Shown here: positions 53,637 through 61,803 of the stretch, piece by piece
Layout: each line of letters begins with the position of its first letter
How positions within the stretch are numbered: the first letter of the stretch is position 1
From: VXNE01 sp965203615
GTDB lineage: Bacteria > Pseudomonadota > Gammaproteobacteria > Pseudomonadales > Azotimanducaceae
DNA length: 64,000 nt
Assembly: GCA_965203615.1 (NCBI GenBank)
Contig: OZ241900.1
Coordinates: forward strand, 744,001-808,000
Reading direction: 5' to 3'
Made by a program: the position numbers and the translations under genes
The notes under the pieces: model-generated
Seen by the model: the letters and a program-made list of their open reading frames with translations, nothing else
Told to the model about the DNA's origin: nothing
The model's database searches: none

Positions 53637-54685
53637 TGGTCAAGCTCCGCCATGACCGACATTCCCGGCATGAAGACGTCGGGCATGCCGTCGGCGGGCA
53701 CGGCGGTGAGGTCAAAATAGCCGCCCCGGCTCCAGTCCTTGCGCTCCGTCGCCTGGTTCGAGGTCCAGTCCACGGTGGCGACAACCGGTCGCGTCGCCAC
53801 GGCGTCGGCGATGACAATGATCCCCGTGCCCACGGGGAACCTGAGTATGTCGGCCTCGTGGACCCGGAAACGGAAGCGAAGGTCTTCGCGGCTGGCCACA
53901 TACGCGATGTGATCGCCACTCGGGAGTGTTGCGCCCGGAAAGATCTTGCGTCCCGTGAACTCGCTCTCCGCATAGATCAGGAAGCCGGCCTTGGTCGCAT
54001 GCACCTGCGTCCGCTCGAGTGCCTCCCGCATGCGCGTCGACTCCAGCTCGGCTCTCGCGACCCCCAGTTCCATCGACTCCTGCGCACCCGCATTCTCGGC
54101 CTTCTTGTCCGCGAGTTCGGCACGCGCGCGTTCCAGCCTCTGTTCGGCCGTGGCGAGGGCGAGTTGCGCGCGAGAGTGGATCAGCCGAGACGTCGCGGTT
54201 GGCGGAACTTCGGCGTCGAGCCGAGCGATGCGCACCGCAGACTCCTCTCTCAAGACCGCCGTTTCCGCGTCCATGATCGCGAGGTCCAGTTCAACCTGCC
54301 GCCGTTCGTTCTCATACGTCTTGCTTTCAAGGTCGATCGCGGCCTGCTGTTCCAGCACGATCAGGCGTCCGGGGTTCAGCCGAACGATCAGGTCACCGAC
54401 CGAGACAGTGCTGCCTTCCGGGGCCATCCACTCAACGCTTCTCTGCCACGAACCCGGCAGACGGGGCATTTCCACAATCTGCGCGTCGCCATCTTCGACA
54501 ACGCCGGTCAGGTAGGGCGGCGCCGCATCGGCAGGTGCCATGCAGGACGCCAGCAATACAGGCGCCAGGGACGCTCGACGGCGTTTGCGGAGAGACGCTG
54601 GCGACGGGGGTAACGCCGGCCCTTCCTTGCGCGTCAGCAGTCGGAGATGTTCCGCCGGCTGCGGGTTAGCGTCGTACGCGATCAT
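53633..54685 (-). CDS. Periplasmic adaptor (HlyD/membrane-fusion type), first
   Basis: The 350-residue protein has an N-terminal basic stretch (RKRRRASLAPVLLASCMAPA, a signal possibly of lipoprotein kind) and lipoyl-like EGSTVSVGDLIVRLNPGRL. A coiled-coil hairpin (about 100-215) and a barrel region with KIFPGATLPSGDHIAYVASR and PDVFMPGMSVMAELDQ follow. ATG 54685 overlaps the ATPase gene end by 20 bp; a longer in-frame start is less likely. With two more adaptors downstream, the exporter may use a mixed adaptor ring. Confidence 0.75.
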   Translation of the reverse strand: MIAYDANPQPAEHLRLLTRKEGPALPPSPASLRKRRRASLAPVLLASCMAPADAAPPYLTGVVEDGDAQIVEMPRLPGSWQRSVEWMAPEGSTVSVGDLIVRLNPGRLIVLEQQAAIDLESKTYENERRQVELDLAIMDAETAVLREESAVRIARLDAEVPPTATSRLIHSRAQLALATAEQRLERARAELADKKAENAGAQESMELGVARAELESTRMREALERTQVHATKAGFLIYAESEFTGRKIFPGATLPSGDHIAYVASREDLRFRFRVHEADILRFPVGTGIIVIADAVATRPVVATVDWTSNQATERKDWSRGGYFDLTAVPADGMPDVFMPGMSVMAELDQ

Positions 54686-55376
54686 GTTCCACCTTGCCAT
54701 CGCGCATGCGCACCACGCGCCGGGCGTGCGCGGCAATCTCTTCCTCGTGGGTCACCATCAGGATGGTCTGACCCTCCCGGTTGAAGTCGCCGAACAGTTC
54801 CATCAGGTCCTGGGAAGTTCTGGAGTCCAGGTTGCCCGTGGGTTCGTCCGCGAGCAACAGCGAAGGCGCGGTCACCAGGGCGCGCGCGATCGCCACCCGT
54901 TGGCGTTGGCCGCCGGAGAGCTGGTTCGGGTGGTGCTGCATCCAGTCCCGCAGCCCGAGCCGGGCCAGCAGTTCCGGACCCCGGCGCCGCGATTCGTTTT
55001 CCGCGTCGTCGTCCTGCGTGAACCTTAACGGCAGCAGGACGTTGTCGAGGGCGGTCATTCGAGGCAACAGGTGAAAACTCTGAAAGACGAAGCCGATATA
55101 GCGATTGCGCAGGCCGGAAAGCTGTCCGTCGTCCATGCTGGACACCGGTTGGCCGAGCAGCCGGTACTCGCCCCCGTCAGGCTTGTCCAGGCAACCCAAT
55201 ATATTCATCAGGGTCGACTTCCCCGACCCCGACGGCCCCATCACGGCGACGAATTCGCCGCCATCGACCTCGATGTCAACGTGATCCAGCGCGCTGACCC
55301 GGGCTTCCCCCACCTGGAAGGTGCGGCACAGTCCCGATGTCGAAATGACGTTTCCCCGTTTTGTCCGCAGAGCCAT
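54666..55376 (-). CDS. ABC transporter ATPase (MacB/LolD class)
   Basis: This 236-residue ATPase has Walker A GPSGSGKST (about 47-55), a Q-loop in FVFQSFHLLPRMTALDNVLL, the signature LSGGQRQRVAIARAL, Walker B LLLADEPTGNLD and the His switch in VTHEEE. It powers the MacB-like permease at the far end of the operon. ATG 55376 follows CGAGGTA; a GTG at 55394 is in frame but less likely. First gene of the export operon. Confidence 0.92.
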   Translation of the reverse strand: MALRTKRGNVISTSGLCRTFQVGEARVSALDHVDIEVDGGEFVAVMGPSGSGKSTLMNILGCLDKPDGGEYRLLGQPVSSMDDGQLSGLRNRYIGFVFQSFHLLPRMTALDNVLLPLRFTQDDDAENESRRRGPELLARLGLRDWMQHHPNQLSGGQRQRVAIARALVTAPSLLLADEPTGNLDSRTSQDLMELFGDFNREGQTILMVTHEEEIAAHARRVVRMRDGKVEHDRVRR

Positions 55377-55397
55377 TACCTCGAAGACGCGCAAGCC

Positions 55398-57179
55398 CTA
55401 TCGCAGGGGAACGGGTTCGAACTGCCTTTCGGACAGACCCATGACGGCATCCGGGCCCGCCTGTATCGCCGCGAGATACGCGCCGGCGCGCGGCAGGATG
55501 TGGGTGTTGTAGAAGCGCGCGGTGACGATCTTGGCGGTGAAGAACGACGCATCCTCATCCGCCGCCTCAAGGCGCGCCGCAGCCGCGAGGGCACTCCTCG
55601 TCATGGCGTTGGCCCCCGCGACGACACCGCACAACATCAGCATGTTGACGGCCACGGCACCCGCCGCCGAGAAGTCATTGCCGGCATTTTCGAACAGCCA
55701 GTCCACGGCCGATTCCAATCTGTCGACTCCCGCGCGGTAGGCCGCCGACTGGTCGGGCAAGCGCGACTCGAGATCTCCCTCGATGCTCCGCATCTCACCG
55801 ATCCATGCTCGGATCGCCACGCCGCCGTCCCGCAGCATCTTCCGGCCCACCAGGTCGGATGCCTGAATTCCCGTGGTCCCCTCGTATATCGTCGTGATAC
55901 GGGCATCTCGGTAGTGCTGCGCCGCGCCGGTCTCCTCGACGAAGCCCGTGCCGCCGAACACCTGCAACGCGAGGGATGTGATCTGCTGTCCGGTCTCGGT
56001 GATCCAGCCCTTGACGATCGGCGTCATCAAGTCCGCGCGGGCCTGGGACCGTGGCGCCTCCTCTCCGCGCGTGGCGCGATCGAGATGCGAGGCACCGATA
56101 TATCCCACCGCGCGCATCGCTTCGATCTGCGCCTTCATTTCCATCAACATGCGGCGCACATCCGGGTGGTGGATGATGGTAACCGGTGCGTCGTCACCGG
56201 GCAGGCTGCCCTGGACCCTTTCCTGCGCATACTGCAGCGCGTGCTGATAGGCCCGCTCCGCCACGGCCAGACCCTGCAGCCCGACGCCGATACGGGCGCG
56301 GTTCATCATCGTGAACATGCAGGCGAGGCCGCGATGTGCTTCGCCGACCAGGTAGCCGACGGCGCGGTCGTATTGCATGACACAGGTGGGGCTGCCGTGA
56401 ATGCCGAGCTTGTGCTCGATGGACACCGCCTTGACGCGGTTGGCGGGACCGAGGCTGCCGTCCGCCTCGACGAGAACCTTGGGCACGAGGAACAGGCTGA
56501 TTCCCCGGACGCCCGGCGGCGCGTCCGGCAAGCGCGCCAACACGAGGTGAACGATATTGTCCGCCATGTCGTGGTCGCCGTACGTGATGAATATCTTCTG
56601 ACCGCTGACGAGATGGTGGTCCCCCTCCGGCACGGCACCGCAGCGGATAAGCGCGAGGTCGGACCCCGCCTGCGGCTCCGTGAGGTTCATCGTCCCCGTC
56701 CAGGAACCGTCGATCAGGTGTGGCAGGTAGGTGGTCTTCAGGGCATCGCTCGCATGGGACTCGATCGCGCGCACCGCCCCGTGGGAGAGTTCCGAGCAGT
56801 TCGACCACGCAAGATTCGCCGACTGCCAGAGTTCCGACACCGCGGCGGCCAGCAGTTCGGGCAGGCCCTGACCCCCGAAGTCCGGATTGTCACCGAGTCC
56901 GGTCCAGCCCCCGGCGCGGAAATGTTCAAAGGCTTCCCTGAAGCCTGTTGGAACACGCACGCCATGCCCGTCCCGATCGAGGCGGGCGCCCTCCTGGTCT
57001 CCAGTTACATTGGTCGGCGCGATCACCTCCTCCGCCAGTGCCGCAGCCTCCTTGAGCGCCGCGCGCACCAGGTCCGGTGTCGCATCCTCGAACCCCGGCA
57101 ACGCATTGATCTCGTGCCAGGGGACGAGTTCCTCCAGTACGAACCACATGTCGCGGGTCGGCGCCCGATACGCGGTCAT
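55398..57179 (-). CDS. Acyl-CoA dehydrogenase (3-methylthiopropanoyl-CoA dehydrogenase-like)
   Basis: This 593-residue FAD enzyme introduces a double bond into an acyl-CoA. TMNLTEPQAGSDLALIRC is the ACAD signature 1. The FAD region GISLFLVPKVLVEADGSLG and the dimer helix ALQVFGGTGFVEETGAAQHY followed by RDARITTIYEGTTGIQASDL carry the catalytic Glu (IYEG) position typical of this longer subfamily. The C-terminal extra domain (about 430-593) and start (MTAYRAPTRDM) match the DmdC/FadE-like group of about 590-600 residues, which includes enzymes of DMSP breakdown. ATG 57179 is preceded by GGAGAC; GTG 57194 is less likely. Substrate unproven. Confidence 0.88.
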   Translation of the reverse strand: MTAYRAPTRDMWFVLEELVPWHEINALPGFEDATPDLVRAALKEAAALAEEVIAPTNVTGDQEGARLDRDGHGVRVPTGFREAFEHFRAGGWTGLGDNPDFGGQGLPELLAAAVSELWQSANLAWSNCSELSHGAVRAIESHASDALKTTYLPHLIDGSWTGTMNLTEPQAGSDLALIRCGAVPEGDHHLVSGQKIFITYGDHDMADNIVHLVLARLPDAPPGVRGISLFLVPKVLVEADGSLGPANRVKAVSIEHKLGIHGSPTCVMQYDRAVGYLVGEAHRGLACMFTMMNRARIGVGLQGLAVAERAYQHALQYAQERVQGSLPGDDAPVTIIHHPDVRRMLMEMKAQIEAMRAVGYIGASHLDRATRGEEAPRSQARADLMTPIVKGWITETGQQITSLALQVFGGTGFVEETGAAQHYRDARITTIYEGTTGIQASDLVGRKMLRDGGVAIRAWIGEMRSIEGDLESRLPDQSAAYRAGVDRLESAVDWLFENAGNDFSAAGAVAVNMLMLCGVVAGANAMTRSALAAAARLEAADEDASFFTAKIVTARFYNTHILPRAGAYLAAIQAGPDAVMGLSERQFEPVPLR

Positions 57180-57240
57180 GGGCACTGTCTCCACGATGGC
57201 GCCACAGCACCTCGATGCACACGCGGTCGCATTGGTTGCT

Positions 57241-58866
57241 TCATGCGTGGTCCTCGAGAATCATCGCCGCGCCCTTCTCGCCGATCATGATGGTCGGCGC
57301 GTTCGTGTTGCCGGAAACGAGCGTCGGCATGACCGATGCGTCCGCCACCCGCAATCCCGCGACGCCGTGCACGCGCAGCCGTTCGTCGACGACGGCGTTG
57401 GCATCGCCTCCCATCCTGCAGGTCCCGACCGGGTGAAACACGGTCGATCCGGTTCGCCGGCAGAATTCGAGAATCTCGTCGTCCGACTGCGAGGCCTCGC
57501 CGGGATACAGCTCGCGTTCCACGTAGCGCGACAGGGACGGCGCGGCCGCCACGCGCCGGGCGACGCGTATGCCTTCGATGAGGGCGGCGCGGTCGACCTC
57601 CTCGGAGAGGAAGTTCGGCCGGATCGCCGGCGCCGCGCCGGGGTCCGCGCTTTGAACGTGAATCGAACCGGTGCTCTCGGGACGCAACTGGCACACCGCG
57701 CAGGTCATTCCCGGTTCCTTTTCCAGCGTGCCGCGCGGGCGCCTGGCATCGTGGCTCGCATGCGCGAAGTGGAACTGCACGTCCGGCGTCTCGATTCCGG
57801 TGCGCGTGCGCACGAAGCCGTGGGCGATTCCCGCCGTGTACGTCAGGACGCCGCGGCGGCGGAAGGCGTATTTCACCGCCTCGACCAACAGGCGAGTACC
57901 CCGCGTGTCCTCGTTCAGTGTTCTCGCCGCGCCCCTGACCCGCCATACGACGGAACTCAGGTAGTGGTCCCGGTAGTTCTCGCCCACTCCGGGCAGATCG
58001 CGAACGACATCGATTCCGAGACTGCGCAGCAGTTCGGGCTGGCCGATCCCGGAGAGTTCCAGCAGTTGCGGCGACTGCACCGCGCCCGCGGTCAGGATGA
58101 CGTCCCTGTTCGCGGTCGCTTCGACCATTCGGCCCCCAACCGCATAGCGGACGCCGGTGGCTCGAACGCCACTTCCGCCGGCAGTCCCGGATTCTTCCGT
58201 GAGGACGCGTTGCGCCAGTGCCCGGGTGACGATGGTCAGGTTCGAGCGACCCCGCACCGGGTCGAGGAAGGCACGCGCCGTACTCATCCGCCTGCCGTTG
58301 CGCTGCGTGACCTGGTAGATGCCGAACCCTTCCTGAGACACGCCGTTGTAGTCCGGATTTTTCGGATATCCGATCTCGCCGCCGGCTTCCACGAACGCGT
58401 CGAGTATCGGGTGGCTCTCGACCATGTCGGCGACGTTCAGCTCGCCCGCGTCACCCCGGAGTTCGTCGCCCCCGCGCTCGAAACTCTCCGAACGCTTGAA
58501 GAACGGCAGCACCTCCTCGAAAGACCAGCCCCTGTTGCCCAGTTGCGCCCAGGTGTCGTAGTCCCGCGCCTGGCCGCGCACGTACAGCATGCCGTTGATG
58601 GAACTGGAGCCGCCCAGAACCTTGCCACGCGGAATGGGAATCCTGCGCCCGCGCGTATTCGATTCCGGTTCGGTTTCGAAACACCAGTTCACGCTCGGCC
58701 GATCAATCATCTGCCAGAAACCTCCGGGAATGTGAATGAGCGGGCTCCAGTCCCGACCGCCGGCCTCGAGCAGCAGGACCGAGTTGCGGGGATCGGCGCT
58801 CAGCCGGTTCGCCAGTACGCAACCGGCGGAACCCGCGCCCACCACGATGTAGTCATATCCCGGCAT
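57241..58866 (-). CDS. GMC-family FAD oxidoreductase (choline dehydrogenase-like)
   Basis: This 541-residue flavoprotein has the N-terminal Rossmann motif YDYIVVGAGSAGCVLANRLS, the GMC signature GKVLGGSSSINGMLYVRGQ, GAVQSPQLLELSGIG (GMC signature 2), and the C-terminal active site HPVGTCRMGG plus NTNAPTIMIGEKGA with the catalytic His-Asn pair. It oxidises an alcohol substrate; choline, other primary alcohols and sugar alcohols are all possible. ATG 58866 follows GGAGG at 4-base spacing, so longer starts are rejected. It precedes the acyl-CoA dehydrogenase by 61 bp on the same strand. Confidence 0.9.
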   Translation of the reverse strand: MPGYDYIVVGAGSAGCVLANRLSADPRNSVLLLEAGGRDWSPLIHIPGGFWQMIDRPSVNWCFETEPESNTRGRRIPIPRGKVLGGSSSINGMLYVRGQARDYDTWAQLGNRGWSFEEVLPFFKRSESFERGGDELRGDAGELNVADMVESHPILDAFVEAGGEIGYPKNPDYNGVSQEGFGIYQVTQRNGRRMSTARAFLDPVRGRSNLTIVTRALAQRVLTEESGTAGGSGVRATGVRYAVGGRMVEATANRDVILTAGAVQSPQLLELSGIGQPELLRSLGIDVVRDLPGVGENYRDHYLSSVVWRVRGAARTLNEDTRGTRLLVEAVKYAFRRRGVLTYTAGIAHGFVRTRTGIETPDVQFHFAHASHDARRPRGTLEKEPGMTCAVCQLRPESTGSIHVQSADPGAAPAIRPNFLSEEVDRAALIEGIRVARRVAAAPSLSRYVERELYPGEASQSDDEILEFCRRTGSTVFHPVGTCRMGGDANAVVDERLRVHGVAGLRVADASVMPTLVSGNTNAPTIMIGEKGAAMILEDHA

Positions 58867-59010
58867 GAAACCTCCGGACTGGTGACGGCAGCACAATAGT
58901 AGGCAATCGGAGCACGCGGAATCCATGCGTGTTTTCCGTCGCCAGCACGAAAAGCTCCCAATCTCTCCGAGTTGCCGAAAACAATTCCCGATCGGCATCA
59001 AATACCGTTT

Positions 59011-59029
59011 GATAATGAGAATTATTCCG
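59011..59029 (+). promoter_or_regulatory. Fur box upstream of feoA
   Basis: GATAATGAGAATTATTCC matches the classic 19-bp Fur box GATAATGATAATCATTATC at about 14 of the first 18 positions. It lies 8 bp before the feoA start, over the expected promoter. Iron-bound Fur should repress feoAB. Confidence 0.8.
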
Positions 59030-59036
59030 ACTTACA

Positions 59037-59276
59037 ATGGCCGGCATGGCCCTGACGCTCCCGGATCTCATCGTCGGCGACCGCGCCCGCGTAGTCGCAT
59101 ATAGCCGCATCGACAATATCGCGCAACGCCTGATCAGCCTCGGACTGACACCGGGCACAGCGATTACCCTGAAGCGAATCGCCCCGTTCGGCGACCCCGT
59201 CGAGATTCACTTTCGCGGCTTTCGACTGGCACTGCGTCCCCGGGAAGCGGCATGCCTGGAACTCGAGCGCGCCTGA
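59037..59276 (+). CDS. feoA: FeoA, ferrous iron transport accessory protein
   Basis: This 79-residue SH3-like cytoplasmic protein supports FeoB. Typical segments: LPDLIVGDRARVVAYSRI, the conserved LISLGLTPGTAITLKRIAPF, GDPVEIHFRGFRLALRPREA. The ATG at 59037 fits the family length (in-frame ATG 59046 is an alternative). It overlaps feoB by 25 bp and is preceded by a Fur box. Confidence 0.92.
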   Translation: MAGMALTLPDLIVGDRARVVAYSRIDNIAQRLISLGLTPGTAITLKRIAPFGDPVEIHFRGFRLALRPREAACLELERA

Positions 59277-61405
59277 CACACCCCGCCGTCGTCGCTATCG
59301 TCGGCAATCCCAACTGCGGCAAGACCACGGTTTTCAACCGCCTGACCGGGGGCCGGCAACGCGTCGGCAACTGGCCCGGCGTAACCGTGGAGCACAAGAC
59401 CGGGCACTACGATCACGGCGGCCAGCAAACCGAAGTCGTGGACTTGCCTGGCACGTACAGTCTCGGCAGCGGATCCGCCGCCGTGGACGAGCAGATCGCG
59501 CGCGACTACCTGGCCGACGGCAAGGCGGATGTCGTCGTCAACGTCATCGATGCCTCGTCCGTCACGCGTGGCCTATACCTGACAACGCAACTGAGGGAGT
59601 TGGGCGTACCTGTCGTGGTCGCGCTCAACATGACGGATGTCGCGGCGCAACAGGGCATTCGCGTAGATGACGAGGCCCTGTCGCGTGCCCTCGGCTGTGC
59701 GGTCGTGCCCCTTGTCGCCTCCCGGGGGAAGGGCATCAACGCATTGAAGGGCGCAGTCGCCGATGCGGTGCGCGACGCACCCCCGGCGAGGGCCGCACCG
59801 ACAGAACAAGCCACCGGCACACCGCCCGACCACGCCTCCGATCTTGCACGCTACCAGGACATCGACGCGCTGGTCGAAGACGTCGTTCGGGTCACGTCGG
59901 TACGGCGCACGCTGACCGACATTGTCGATGCCGTTGTCCTCAACCGCTTTCTCGCGTTTCCGATCTTCCTCGGCGTCATCTACCTGATGTTCATGTTCAC
60001 CATCAACGCCGGATCCGCCTTCATCGACTTCTTCGATATCGCGGGCAACGCCATCTTCGTCGAAGGCCCGCGGGTGATCTACGTCTGGCTGGGACTCCCG
60101 GAGTGGCTCTCCGCGTTTCTCGCCGACGGCGTGGGGGGCGGAATACAACTCGTCGGCACCTTCATCCCCGTCATAGGCTGCATGTTCCTCGCGCTCGCCG
60201 TGATTGAGGATTCCGGCTACATGGCACGCATCGCCTTCGTGCTGGACGGCCTGATGCAACGCGTCGGATTGCCGGGCAAGTCCTTCGTGCCGCTGATCGT
60301 CGGTTTCGGCTGCAATGTTCCGGCCGTGATGGCCACGCGCAGCCTTGAGCGCGAACCGGACCGCATCCTGACCACCATCATGGCGCCCTACATGTCCTGC
60401 GGCGCGCGTCTGACTGTATATGCGCTGTTCGCCGCCGCTTTCTTTCCCTACAACGGCCAGAACATCGTCTTCGGGCTGTACCTGATCGGAATCGCCATCG
60501 CCGTGCTGTCCGCGCTCACCGTCCGGAAGTACCTGCTGAAAAGCGAGGTCTCCCACCTGGCGATCGAACTGCCGTCCTATCACCTCCCCACGATACGAGG
60601 CGTGCTGCTACACACCTGGCAAAGACTGAAGGGTTTCGTTCTACGGGCCGGAAAGGCCATCGTCGCCGTGGTGATCGTCCTGAACATCGTCAGTTCCGTG
60701 GGCACCGACGGATCGTTCGGCCACCGGGACAAGGACACCTCGGCCCTGGCGGCCATCGGGCGGACGATCACGCCCGCACTGCATCCCATGGGAATCGACG
60801 AGGACAACTGGCCCGCGACGGTCGGTATCTTCGCCGGCATATTCGCCAAGGAAGTCGTCGTCGGTACGCTTGACGCGCTATACGCGGTCAAGCCGGACGA
60901 TTCCGGCACGTTCGATCTCGGCGACGAACTCGACTCCGCCTGGAGAAGTATCGGCGACAACCTGGCCGACCTGGGCGCCACACTGGCCGACCCTCTCGGT
61001 ATCGGCGTCGGCGACATCGAAGACACCCAGGCCGCCGCCTCCGAGCAAGCCGTTGAAATCAACACGATTCAGGCCATGCGAGGGCTGTTTCACGGTGAAC
61101 TGGGCGCTTTCAGCTACCTGCTCTTCATCCTCCTGTACATGCCGTGCGTGGCGACGATCGGGGTCATCTACAAGGAAATCGGCGCAGGATGGGCGATCTT
61201 CAGCACGGCGTGGTCGCTCGCCGTGGCCTACGCCGCCGCGGTGCTCTGCTACCAGGTCGGTAGCTTCGGAGATCATCCCGGTTCGTCGACGGCCTGGATA
61301 CTGGCCGTGGCGGTCTCCGCGACGGCAGCCTTCTACGGTCTCATCGTCTTTGGCCGGCGATACTGTCGGCGGCAGGATCTCATCCCGGTCACCGAAGTCA
61401 GGTAG
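59252..61405 (+). CDS. feoB: FeoB, ferrous iron transporter
   Basis: This 717-residue inner-membrane transporter has an N-terminal G-protein domain: G1 GNPNCGKTTVFN, G3 DLPGTYSL, G4 NMTD and the GDI linker. Two Gate domains follow (SFVPLIVGFGCNVPAVMATR and MPCVATIGVIYKEIGAGWAI), the first with the conserved Cys facing the pore. A long linker (about 550-600) is present. Length is slightly under the usual 750-770. ATG 59252 lies inside feoA, so the two are coupled. No FeoC gene follows. Fe(II) is the known substrate. Confidence 0.93.
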   Translation: MPGTRARLTHPAVVAIVGNPNCGKTTVFNRLTGGRQRVGNWPGVTVEHKTGHYDHGGQQTEVVDLPGTYSLGSGSAAVDEQIARDYLADGKADVVVNVIDASSVTRGLYLTTQLRELGVPVVVALNMTDVAAQQGIRVDDEALSRALGCAVVPLVASRGKGINALKGAVADAVRDAPPARAAPTEQATGTPPDHASDLARYQDIDALVEDVVRVTSVRRTLTDIVDAVVLNRFLAFPIFLGVIYLMFMFTINAGSAFIDFFDIAGNAIFVEGPRVIYVWLGLPEWLSAFLADGVGGGIQLVGTFIPVIGCMFLALAVIEDSGYMARIAFVLDGLMQRVGLPGKSFVPLIVGFGCNVPAVMATRSLEREPDRILTTIMAPYMSCGARLTVYALFAAAFFPYNGQNIVFGLYLIGIAIAVLSALTVRKYLLKSEVSHLAIELPSYHLPTIRGVLLHTWQRLKGFVLRAGKAIVAVVIVLNIVSSVGTDGSFGHRDKDTSALAAIGRTITPALHPMGIDEDNWPATVGIFAGIFAKEVVVGTLDALYAVKPDDSGTFDLGDELDSAWRSIGDNLADLGATLADPLGIGVGDIEDTQAAASEQAVEINTIQAMRGLFHGELGAFSYLLFILLYMPCVATIGVIYKEIGAGWAIFSTAWSLAVAYAAAVLCYQVGSFGDHPGSSTAWILAVAVSATAAFYGLIVFGRRYCRRQDLIPVTEVR

Positions 61406-61506
61406 GCCCCTGCCGACCCGCAACGAAAACCGCCAAGCAGGACGAAATTGCCTGCAACTCTCGATTCTTTAGACTACATGTCTGCAGCCGTACCAGGGAT
61501 GCAACC

Positions 61507-61803
61507 ATGAAAACCATTACCGTCCGGAATGTTCCACCCGACATTGCTGCCGCTCTTGAAACCGAAGTGCGGCTTCGGGGGCTCTCTCTCAACCGCACCG
61601 TCCTCTCGCTGATTCAAGAAGCACTTTCGCGATCGACAAGCCGGGGCGAGCCACAGGCGGGCCGGAGGCACGGCTGTGGGGCACTCGCTTGGAACAAGCG
61701 TCTCGGGGAGCGTCAGCGACGACGGAGCGGTTGTTCCTCCCTGAGAGGCGTGAGGGTCCTCGGTTCGTCGAACAGCCTTTCCCATATGTCGCACACGGTT
61801 TGA
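61507..61803 (+). CDS. FitA-like ribbon-helix-helix antitoxin, orphan, with repeat-encoded tail
   Basis: The first 45 residues (MKTITVRNVPPDIAAALETE, LRGLSLNRTVLSLIQEALSR) form a complete ribbon-helix-helix DNA-binding domain of the FitA/VapB kind. From about residue 47 the frame enters the dispersed hairpin element (copy D), giving GEPQAGRRHGCGALAWNKRL and Arg-rich nonsense. A normal partner toxin (PIN domain) would follow but is absent; glnE lies next in opposite orientation. So it is an orphan antitoxin whose toxin-binding tail has probably been replaced by the element. Confidence 0.5.
   Translation: MKTITVRNVPPDIAAALETEVRLRGLSLNRTVLSLIQEALSRSTSRGEPQAGRRHGCGALAWNKRLGERQRRRSGCSSLRGVRVLGSSNSLSHMSHTV
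61649..61737 (+). repeat. Dispersed hairpin element, copy D (modules in reversed order)
   Basis: Module 2 comes first (CCACAG...CTGTGG with inner GCCG-GAGGCA-CGGC, 61650-61678), followed by module 1 (61691-61737): GGAACAA and TTGTTCC as perfect outer 7-bp arms, inner CGTC/GACG, and the conserved loop GAGCGTCAGCGA. Copy B has the modules in the opposite order, as if both derive from a tandem or circular unit. It lies at the end of an orphan antitoxin frame and overlaps the last codons of glnE. Confidence 0.7.

Noticed and set aside
61474..61794. Minus-strand 106-codon frame opposite the orphan antitoxin
   Set aside because: It is the reverse reading of the antitoxin and hairpin element and has no ribosome binding site.
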